A stretch of 64,000 nucleotides of DNA from RPQJ01 sp963777725 (lineage in GTDB: Bacteria; Pseudomonadota; Gammaproteobacteria; Steroidobacterales; Steroidobacteraceae), in assembly GCA_963777725.1 (NCBI GenBank), contig CAVZRR010000003.1, forward strand, positions 62,001 through 126,000, read 5' to 3'. The position numbers and the translations under genes are program-made. Below, in pieces: positions 57,758-64,000 of the stretch; the stretch's first letter is position 1, and every line of letters starts with the position of its first letter. The notes below the pieces were generated by a model. That model made no database searches and was not told where the DNA came from. It was given only the letters and a program-made list of their open reading frames with translations.

Positions 57758-58037
57758 CGGACCTGTCCGGCGCGGCGGGGGGTTCGGCCTGCGCGGCCGG
57801 CGGTGGTGAGGCAGGGGGCGGCGGCGTGTGGATCGTCGGCGAGGGCTTCGGCGACTCCTTGAGCGGGTCGTAGTGGACCTCCTGCTCGAGCTGGGACCGC
57901 AGCTGCCGCGCCATCCCGCGCGCCCGACCGGCCCAGCGTCCGAGGTCGGCAGCGAGTTTCGGCAGGCGGGCTGGGCCGAGCACCAGCAGTGCGATCGCAA
58001 AGATCAGCACGATCTCGGTGAAGCCAACTTCGAACAT
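57738..58037 (-). CDS. tatB: Twin-arginine translocase subunit TatB
   Basis: 99-residue receptor component of the Tat system. The N-terminal helix EVGFTEIVLIFAIALLVLGP followed by ARLPKLAADLGRWAGRARG is characteristic (TatB has the FxxI and GPxxLP pattern). The C-terminus is proline- and alanine-rich (PPPPASPPPAAQAEPPAAP). It starts at ATG 58037, eight bases after the tatA stop, and overlaps tatC. Confidence 0.94.
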   Translation of the reverse strand: MFEVGFTEIVLIFAIALLVLGPARLPKLAADLGRWAGRARGMARQLRSQLEQEVHYDPLKESPKPSPTIHTPPPPASPPPAAQAEPPAAPDRSDESKPG

Positions 58038-58044
58038 CGGCTGG

Positions 58045-58287
58045 TCAGGCGTTCGTCTTGCTTTCGGACTTGGTCGAGTCGGCGCGCTCCTGGAAGTCGG
58101 CGTCCTTGGTCTTGCCGGTCAGGTCCGAGAGCTGCTTGCTGGACTCGTCGTCGCCCTCGTTCACGGCCTTCTTGAAGCCGCGCACCGCGGCGCCGAGGTC
58201 GGAGCCGACGTTCCGCAGCTTTTTCGCGCCGAACAGGATCAGCGCGATGACCAGGATGATGAGCAGTTCGCGAAAGCCGATTCCCAT
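58045..58287 (-). CDS. tatA: Twin-arginine translocase subunit TatA
   Basis: 80-residue pore-forming Tat component. MGIGFRELLIILVIALILFG is followed by the amphipathic helix AKKLRNVGSDLGAAVRGFKK and an acidic tail. ATG 58287 is preferred to 58320, since it begins with the conserved helix. It is first in tatABC, 49 bases after dtd. Confidence 0.95.
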   Translation of the reverse strand: MGIGFRELLIILVIALILFGAKKLRNVGSDLGAAVRGFKKAVNEGDDESSKQLSDLTGKTKDADFQERADSTKSESKTNA

Positions 58288-58336
58288 TGCAGTCTCCGGG
58301 CGTCCAGTGCGGACGGCCATGATACGCGAATCCCGA

Positions 58337-58798
58337 TTACAGCTTTCCCTCGACGGGGGGAACGCGCAGCCAGAACGTGACGGGCCCGTCGTTCGTCAGA
58401 CGCACCTGCATGTGCGCGCCAAACTGTCCGCTGGCCACGCGATCACCGAGCTGTGACCGCGCGCGCGTCGTGGCGCGTTCGAACAGGGCCCGGCCCTGCT
58501 CCGGCGGCGCTGCGGAACCGAAGCTCGGTCGCATGCCCGTGTCGGTGTCAGCCGCCAGCGTGAATTGCGGCACGAGGAGCAGGCCGCCCCGCGTGTCGCG
58601 CAGGCTCAGGTTCATGCGGCCCGCTGGATCCGGAAACACTCGATAGCCGACCAACCGTTCGATCAGTCGGTCGGCCTGCGTTGCGGTATCGCCCGCCTCG
58701 ACCGCCAGGAAGACCAGCAGTCCACCGGCGATGGATCCGATCACCGCTCCGTCGACAGTGACCTGGGCCTCCGAAACTCTTTGCAACAGGCCGATCAT
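58337..58798 (-). CDS. dtd: D-aminoacyl-tRNA deacylase
   Basis: Dimeric enzyme that hydrolyses D-amino acids from tRNA, 153 residues. It starts MIGLLQRVSEAQVTVDGAVI, with the PQFTLAADT and GPVTFWLRV motifs, the latter being the Gly-cisPro motif of the active site. In most homologues the first is SQFTL; PQFTL is a small deviation. It precedes tatA on the same strand and is likely the promoter-proximal gene of the run down to EamA. Confidence 0.95.
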   Translation of the reverse strand: MIGLLQRVSEAQVTVDGAVIGSIAGGLLVFLAVEAGDTATQADRLIERLVGYRVFPDPAGRMNLSLRDTRGGLLLVPQFTLAADTDTGMRPSFGSAAPPEQGRALFERATTRARSQLGDRVASGQFGAHMQVRLTNDGPVTFWLRVPPVEGKL

Positions 58799-59103
58799 CG
58801 CGAATTGATCTTCAGTCTGGCGCCGTTCGGACGATGAAAACGCACGTTTTAAACATCAAAAATCCACATAGATCGAAAAAACGCCAGATACTGGTCTCTA
58901 GATCCCACTGAACACGTTTTGGTCACTCAGTCAGAATATCTCGGCTGTTGAATCCCATACTTGCGATAAAAGTGGGATTTATTTACCAAATCGAGGCCAG
59001 ACTGCCAAGAATTTCATTGGATCGTCGCTGTATCTGGCAGATCATTGGCCTCATGGTGCCCGTCTGCAACGCGCGGCCAACGCGGGCTGCTGCGCGGCCG
59101 GGA
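58799..59103. other. AT-richer non-coding stretch with hairpin
   Basis: These 305 bases between dtd and the TPR lipoprotein gene carry no supported gene. They are richer in A and T (for example at 58832-58990) than anything nearby. An imperfect hairpin at 58951-58979 (AATCCCATACTT with AAGTGGGATT, two-base bulge) is followed by TTATTTACC and could be a weak terminator or a promoter operator for dtd. Confidence 0.45.
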
Positions 59104-59670
59104 CTAGCTCGGTTCGAGCGCCCGGGCCCGCTCCAGGGCCTCTTCGGCCTCGGGATTCCGGTCGCGCGCGCGCAGCGAGTCGGCGATGAGTCGCCACGCG
59201 GCGGACTGGGTGGAATCGTCGCCCACCGACATCGACAGCGCCTTGCGCGCCATGTTCTCGGCCTGGGGGTAGTTGCGCTGGTCCATCCGCAAGCGTCCCA
59301 TCTCGAGCCAGAGCAGCGGATTCTTCGGTTCGATGCGCAGCGCGCGCTCGAGCGAGACCGTGGCACCGGGGAGGTCACCCTTCCTGCGCTGCGCCTGGGC
59401 CTGGCTCACCAGGGTCCGGCTGGCCGGACTCAGCGTGGCCGGCGGGACTCGCGGCCGTTCCCGGGGCAATTGCGCGGGTGGGGGCGTCTCGATGACGGGC
59501 TCGCCATCGGGCCGCCCGATCTCAGTGGGTGCAGTCAGTACGGGTCCTGCACCGGGTTCGCGTGGCTTCGAACCAGTGGGTGCGGTACTCGACGTCGTGC
59601 TGGTCTTGAACGGAGCGACCGAGCAGCCCGAGAGTGCGAGTACGACGGCCAGTGCGAGTATGCGGATCAC
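59104..59670 (-). CDS. TPR-containing lipoprotein
   Basis: About 188-residue lipoprotein. A hydrophobic signal and lipobox VLALSGC (cysteine near residue 16) are followed by a Pro/Thr/Ser-rich linker and tetratricopeptide repeats (LVSQAQAQRRKGDLPGATVS, LERALRIEPKNPLLWLEMGR, EEALERARALEPS). The start is GTG 59670 or TTG 59676; the latter has GGAGG seven bases before it. It lies immediately downstream of the PBP1B gene, the 3' end of which it almost overlaps, so it may be an outer-membrane partner of that synthase, comparable in position to LpoB but of different fold. Function is inferred. Confidence 0.8.
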   Translation of the reverse strand: MIRILALAVVLALSGCSVAPFKTSTTSSTAPTGSKPREPGAGPVLTAPTEIGRPDGEPVIETPPPAQLPRERPRVPPATLSPASRTLVSQAQAQRRKGDLPGATVSLERALRIEPKNPLLWLEMGRLRMDQRNYPQAENMARKALSMSVGDDSTQSAAWRLIADSLRARDRNPEAEEALERARALEPS

Positions 59671-59698
59671 GGGCAACAGGTTACCTCCCGTGGACGCA

Positions 59699-61993
59699 TC
59701 ACGGGAACCCGGTCGACGCCGGGTTCTCGACGGCGCCCGGCGGACAGTCCGGGGCGGGTTCGAGCAGGGTCCCGACGTCGAACGGCAGACTGACCGCCGA
59801 TCCGTTGCAGTACGGCGAGGTCTCGCGGCCCGAGAAGTAGTCGATCCAGCGATGCTCGAGCGATTCCGGCAGCAGCGGCTCGAATGACGAAGTCGCAATC
59901 GAACCCATCAGGCGCGACCAGACCGCCAGTCCGCCGGTGGTGCCGGTGAGGCCCGTGGGACTGTTGTCGTCATGGCCGACCCAGGCCACGACCAGGTGCG
60001 AGCCCGAGAAACCCGAGAACCAGCTGTCCCGATAGTCGTTCGACGTCCCCGTCTTGCCGGCCACGACGAGATCGGCCGGCAGCTGTCGCTTCGCCGCGCG
60101 CCCCGTGCCACGCTCCATGACTTCGATCAGCATGCGGTCGAGCGTGTAGATCGCCTCCGGCGACGAGACTTCGGCAACCTCGAGCTCTGGAGCCTTGAGC
60201 GGTTTGCCATCCTCGGCGATCACTGCCCGGACCGCCCGCAGCGGCGAGCGGAAGCCGCCGTTCGCGAGCGTGTTGTACATCTGCGCAACTTCCAGCGGGC
60301 TCAGGTTCGTGGCGCCGAGCAGCATCGAGGCGAATTCGGGCGGCGCCTCGTCGAGGCCGAGCTGCTCGAACGTGCGGGCGACGTGGTCGAGGCCGACTTC
60401 GAGGCCGAGGTTGACCGTCGCCAGGTTCAGCGACTGCGTCAGTGCCCGCACCATCGGCACCGGCCCGCGCACCTGCTTGTCGAAATTGGCCGGCTTCCAG
60501 CGATCGCCATTCGGCAGCTTCAAGTCGACGGGCTCGTCTGCAAGTATCGATGCCGGGGTGTAGCGACCCGTCTCGAGCGCGGCCAGGTAGACCAGTGGCT
60601 TGGCCAGCGAGCCGATCGGTCGCTTCGCGTCGAGCGCGCGGTTGAAGCCGTCGAACGCGGCCCGTCGGCCACCGACGAGACCCACGATCTCGCCCGTCTG
60701 CGGCGTCGTCACGACGACCACGCCCTCGAGCCCCTTCGCTTCCTTGCGGCCCGACGCGTCGAGCCGATCGAGCTCGCCCGCGAGCGCCGTCTCCGCTTTC
60801 TCCTGCAGCAGCGGGTCGAGCGTGCTGAACACGGTCAGCCCGGCCTCGGTCAGGGCCGACTCCTCGTAGTCCTCGCGCAGCTGGCGGCGCACCAGGTCGA
60901 GGAAGGCCGGATAGAAGCTGCCGCCCTTGCGGCCGGGCTCGGCGACACCGAGCGGCTTCTTCGCGGCGTGGTCGGCATCCGCCGCGCTGACGACGCCCTG
61001 CTCGGCCAGCACACGCAGCACGAGGTTGCGCCGCTCCAGTGCGCGTTCCGGCTGGCGGCGCGGGTCGTAATAGGACGGGCCGCGCACGATCGCGACCATC
61101 AGCGCGATCTCGGGCAGCGCGAGTTCCGTGAGCGGCTTGCCGAAATAGAACTGGCTGGCGAGGCCAAAGCCGTGCACGGCGCGCCGTCCGTCCTGGCCGA
61201 GGTAAATCTCGTTGATGTAGGCGTTCATGATGTCCGCCTTCTCGAAGCGCGATTCGAGAATGACGGCCATGACGGCCTCCTCGGCCTTGCGGCGCAGCGT
61301 GCGCCGGCTGTCGAGGAAATAGCTCTTGACGAGCTGCTGGGTCAGCGTGCTGCCGCCCTGCTCGATCTGGCCGGCGCGCACGTTGACGAACAGCGCCCGC
61401 AGGATCGCGAGCGGGTTCACACCGTGATGCGAGTCGAACTTGCGGTCTTCGACCGCCTTGAGCGCGGCCGGCAGCAACGGCGGCACCTGGTCCGGCGCCA
61501 CGACGATCCGGTCCTCGCCGTGGATCGGGAAGATGCTGCCGATCAGCAGCGGATCGAGGCGCATGACGGCGACCTCGCGGCCCTGCGCGTCCTCGAGGCT
61601 CGTGATCGCGTCGCCGCTGAACCCGAGGCGCAGCGCGCGAGCGCCCTGGCGCTCGTCCGCGAAGCGAAATTCGCGCACGAACACGCTGACCCGGTCGCCG
61701 CGCCGACGATAGGTGCCCGGCCGATCGGGGTTCGCGACCGCGAGATAGCCGAGCCGCTCGAGTTCTTCCGTGAAGCGCCGCGAGGACAGCTGCTGGCCGG
61801 CATAGAGCTCGATGGGCTGCGCGTAGACGCGGGCCGGCAGCGTCCAGCGCCGCCCCTCGAACTGCGCGGTGACGCGCCGGTCGAGCACCGCCACGACCAC
61901 GATCGCCACGAGCAGCAGCAGCAGCGAGAGCACGGCAAAGCCGCGCTGCAAGCGCCTGCGCATGCTCTTCGACAGCCGTTTCTTGCGTGCCAT
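59699..61993 (-). CDS. mrcB: Penicillin-binding protein 1B
   Basis: Bifunctional peptidoglycan synthase, 764 residues. A cytoplasmic basic segment and one membrane helix (GFAVLSLLLLLVAIVVVAVL) precede a UB2H domain (residues 60-150). The glycosyltransferase has EDRKFDSHHGVNPLAILRA, GGSTLTQQLVKSYFL, and AYINEIYLGQDGRRAVHGF. The transpeptidase has SxxK in RPIGSLAKPLVYLAAL, SLN in TQSLNLATVNLG, and KTGTSNDYRDSWFSGF. ATG 61993 gives the standard N-terminus. It is followed by the TPR lipoprotein gene, whose start lies 28 bases inside the next stretch. Confidence 0.96.
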   Translation of the reverse strand: MARKKRLSKSMRRRLQRGFAVLSLLLLLVAIVVVAVLDRRVTAQFEGRRWTLPARVYAQPIELYAGQQLSSRRFTEELERLGYLAVANPDRPGTYRRRGDRVSVFVREFRFADERQGARALRLGFSGDAITSLEDAQGREVAVMRLDPLLIGSIFPIHGEDRIVVAPDQVPPLLPAALKAVEDRKFDSHHGVNPLAILRALFVNVRAGQIEQGGSTLTQQLVKSYFLDSRRTLRRKAEEAVMAVILESRFEKADIMNAYINEIYLGQDGRRAVHGFGLASQFYFGKPLTELALPEIALMVAIVRGPSYYDPRRQPERALERRNLVLRVLAEQGVVSAADADHAAKKPLGVAEPGRKGGSFYPAFLDLVRRQLREDYEESALTEAGLTVFSTLDPLLQEKAETALAGELDRLDASGRKEAKGLEGVVVVTTPQTGEIVGLVGGRRAAFDGFNRALDAKRPIGSLAKPLVYLAALETGRYTPASILADEPVDLKLPNGDRWKPANFDKQVRGPVPMVRALTQSLNLATVNLGLEVGLDHVARTFEQLGLDEAPPEFASMLLGATNLSPLEVAQMYNTLANGGFRSPLRAVRAVIAEDGKPLKAPELEVAEVSSPEAIYTLDRMLIEVMERGTGRAAKRQLPADLVVAGKTGTSNDYRDSWFSGFSGSHLVVAWVGHDDNSPTGLTGTTGGLAVWSRLMGSIATSSFEPLLPESLEHRWIDYFSGRETSPYCNGSAVSLPFDVGTLLEPAPDCPPGAVENPASTGFP

Positions 61994-62078
61994 GGATCCG
62001 CGTGAGGCCCGGGGAATGGGCAAGTCTAGCGAGTCTCGCGCCGTCCTGCCTGACCGGGACACCAGTCCGGACGAGCGG

Positions 62079-63530
62079 TCACTTGCGCCAGAAGGTCACC
62101 GTGAACAGGATCAGCAGCGTGAAGATCTCGAGCCGGCCGAGCAGCATCGCCAGCACGCAGATCCACTTGCCCACCGGGCCGATCGCCGCGTAATTCTGCG
62201 CGACACCGCCGAGGCCCGGGCCGAGGTTGTTGAGCGTCGCGGCAATCGCCGAGAATGCGGTCACCTGGTCCAGCCCGGTCGCCATCAGCGACAGCATCAG
62301 CACCGCGAATACGCCGACGTAGACCGCGAAGAAGCCCCAGACCGCGTCGACGATGCGCAGCGGCACGGCGCGACCGCCCAGCTGTACCGGGATCTCCGCA
62401 TTGGGGTGAACGAGGCGGATGATTTCGCGACGACCCTGCTTGACCAGCAACAGGCAACGCACGACCTTGAGGCCGCCGGCGGTCGAGCCCGCGCAGCCGC
62501 CGATGAACGACGCGAACAGCAGCAGCACTGGCAGCCCGCCCGGCCAGTGATGGAAGTGCGAGGTCGTATAGCCGGTCGTGGTCGCGACCGAGATCGCCTG
62601 GAACACGCCGTCGGTCGCCAGCTCCAGCGTGTCGTCGTAGTCGCCGGCGATCAGCAGGTAGGTGACCGTGACCATGCAGAGCACCAGCATCAGGCGCAGG
62701 AATGCCGCGCATTCCGGGTCACGCCAGTAAATGCCGAAGCGGCCGCTGCGCCACGCGACGAAGTGCAGCCCGAAGTTCATCGCGCCGACGAGCATGAAGA
62801 ACACCGCCACCAGCTCGACCGCGCGGCTGTCGAAGTAGCCCATGCTGGCGTCATAGTGGGAGAACCCGCCGATCGCGACCGTCGAGAACGCGTGCCCGAC
62901 GGCGTCGAACACGCTCATGCCGGCCAGGAAATACCCTGTGGCGCAGGCCGCCGTGATCGCGACGTAGACGACCCACAGCATGCGCGCGGTCTGGGTGATG
63001 CGCGGCGTGAGCTTGGCGTCCTTGACCGGCCCCGGCATCTCGGCCCGGTAGAGCGCCATGCCGCCCACGCCGAGCATCGGCAGCAGCGCGACCGCGAGGA
63101 TCACGATGCCCATGCCGCCGAGCCACTGCATCTGCTGCCGGTAATAGAGCACGGCGCGCGGCAGCGACTCGAGTCCGACCAGCACCGTCGCGCCAGTGGT
63201 CGTGAGACCCGACATCGATTCGAAGATCGCGTCGGTGAGACCGATCGCCGGCTGCGGCGAGATGTAGAGCGGCAGCGCGCCCGCGATACCGAGCACGGTC
63301 CAGAACAGCGTCACGACGACGAACCCGTCGCGCAGCCGCAGGTCGCGCCGGTCACGGCGCACGGGCCACCAGATGGCCGCGCCGACCGCCAGCAGCCAGC
63401 CGAATGCGGCGAGGAAGGCTGCGGATCCGCCGTCGCCATAGAACAGCGCAACGCCCACGGGCGGCAGCATCGACAGGCTGAACACCATCAGCAGCAGCCC
63501 GAGGATGCGCTGGATGGCGCGAAAGCTCAT
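62079..63530 (-). CDS. trkH: TrkH-type potassium uptake protein
   Basis: Potassium channel subunit of the Trk system, 483 residues with four repeated M1-P-M2 units. Selectivity-filter loops are visible: MSGLTTTGATVL, FSTVAIGGFSHYD, ISVATTTGYTTSHF, and SAIAATLNNLGPGLG, with GGCAGSTAGGLKVVR in the fourth region. Start ATG 63530 overlaps the stop of the upstream paralogue (ATGA). No trkA is seen in the window. It is the second of two tandem copies. Confidence 0.94.
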   Translation of the reverse strand: MSFRAIQRILGLLLMVFSLSMLPPVGVALFYGDGGSAAFLAAFGWLLAVGAAIWWPVRRDRRDLRLRDGFVVVTLFWTVLGIAGALPLYISPQPAIGLTDAIFESMSGLTTTGATVLVGLESLPRAVLYYRQQMQWLGGMGIVILAVALLPMLGVGGMALYRAEMPGPVKDAKLTPRITQTARMLWVVYVAITAACATGYFLAGMSVFDAVGHAFSTVAIGGFSHYDASMGYFDSRAVELVAVFFMLVGAMNFGLHFVAWRSGRFGIYWRDPECAAFLRLMLVLCMVTVTYLLIAGDYDDTLELATDGVFQAISVATTTGYTTSHFHHWPGGLPVLLLFASFIGGCAGSTAGGLKVVRCLLLVKQGRREIIRLVHPNAEIPVQLGGRAVPLRIVDAVWGFFAVYVGVFAVLMLSLMATGLDQVTAFSAIAATLNNLGPGLGGVAQNYAAIGPVGKWICVLAMLLGRLEIFTLLILFTVTFWRK

Positions 63531-64000
63531 CCGCGCCAGAACCCCGGGCTCAGCAGCACCAGGATCGGGAAGATCTCGAGACGGCCGAGCAGCATCGCGA
63601 TCGTCGAGATCCACAGCCCGGACGCGTTCACCGAGCGGAAGTTGGCGGCCACTTCACCGAGGCCCGGGCCGACGTTGTTGATGCAGGTCGCGATGGCGCT
63701 GAACGCCGTGACCTGATCGACGCCGGTGCCCATCAGCGCCAGCATCAGCAACGTGAACACGACGAGATAGACGGCAAAGAAGCCCCAGACGGCCTCGACG
63801 ATTCGCGGGCCGACCGGCTTGTCGCCAAGCTTGACCGCAACCTCGGCGTTCGGGTGGATCAGGCGCGTGACTTCGCGCGTGCCCTGACGCAGCACGAGCA
63901 GCCAGCGGATCACCTTCATGCCGCCCGCCGTCGAGCCTGCGCAGCCGCCGATGAAGGTCGTGAACATCAGCAGTACCGGCAACGAGCCCGGCCACAGCGC
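63527..64000 (-). CDS. Second TrkH-type protein, 3' part
   Basis: C-terminal 157 codons of a second TrkH paralogue; its start lies beyond the right edge. It has GGCAGSTAGGMKVIRWLLVL, LIHPNAEVAVKLG, and the last filter loop SAIATCINNVGPGLGEVA, ending LLSPGFWRG. Its sequence is only moderately similar to the neighbour (around 65-70 percent in the readable block by eye). The pair is translationally coupled. Confidence 0.93.
   Translation of the reverse strand, partial: ALWPGSLPVLLMFTTFIGGCAGSTAGGMKVIRWLLVLRQGTREVTRLIHPNAEVAVKLGDKPVGPRIVEAVWGFFAVYLVVFTLLMLALMGTGVDQVTAFSAIATCINNVGPGLGEVAANFRSVNASGLWISTIAMLLGRLEIFPILVLLSPGFWRG

Noticed and set aside
59972..62005. 677-codon plus-strand frame opposite PBP1B
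   Set aside because: Antisense shadow of a gene with all PBP motifs on the minus strand.

Overview
The window is GC-rich, densely packed chromosomal DNA from a gammaproteobacterium. Evidence includes dnaN-recF-gyrB at the left edge (so dnaA and probably oriC lie just outside), a two-subunit GlyQ/GlyS, the rhodanese-grxC-secB-gpsA block, a glnA-DUF4124-ntrB-ntrC nitrogen cluster, a large TonB-dependent receptor and two polyhydroxyalkanoate phasins. The mix resembles Xanthomonadales, Steroidobacterales or Nevskiales-like lineages; that placement is inference, because no rRNA is present. I saw no rRNA, tRNA, CRISPR array, prophage or intact insertion sequence.

Layout. 1-4.2 kb: replication genes. 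4.3-9.6 kb: TonB receptor with a downstream FlgO/TPR protein. 9.9-12 kb: diguanylate cyclase and a RES-Xre toxin-antitoxin pair. 12-16.7 kb: small envelope proteins, an alpha/beta hydrolase, a phasin, MltA and an acyltransferase. 16.7-20.5 kb: glyQS and a VapBC pair. 20.6-25.8 kb: CoA-binding protein, an Xsc-like ThDP enzyme and a DUF3300-DUF2950 lipoprotein pair. 26-30.9 kb: nitrogen-assimilation cluster with a recognisable sigma-54/NtrC control region. 31-34.8 kb: MacAB-type efflux operon whose permease carries an internal 624-bp tandem duplication. 34.8-42.9 kb: oxidoreductase, dihydroorotate dehydrogenase, second phasin, ABC exporter, CBS protein, TrmL, GpsA, SecB, glutaredoxin, rhodanese. 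43-48.5 kb: EnvC, a GGDEF/EAL protein, S41 protease and a DJ-1 protein. 48.5-58.8 kb: small membrane proteins, then a long minus-strand run dtd-tatABC-POT-POT-M2 peptidase-OPT-EamA that looks like a peptide-use operon. 59-64 kb: TPR lipoprotein, PBP1B and two tandem TrkH potassium transporters, the second cut by the window edge.

Sequence quality matters here. At least six genes, including essential gyrB and also recF, contain single-base reading-frame breaks, three of them traceable to one extra base (near 2165, 48159 and 25741). These look like indel errors more than biology, so frame breaks in the FlgO/TPR gene and the M2 peptidase should be verified before either is called a pseudogene.

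I found no convincing wholly new system. The items most worth a second look are the duplicated MacB permease, a REP-like palindrome that forms the end of glyQ, the peptide operon joined to tatABC, the DUF3300-DUF2950 pair, and the phasins with histone-like tails.
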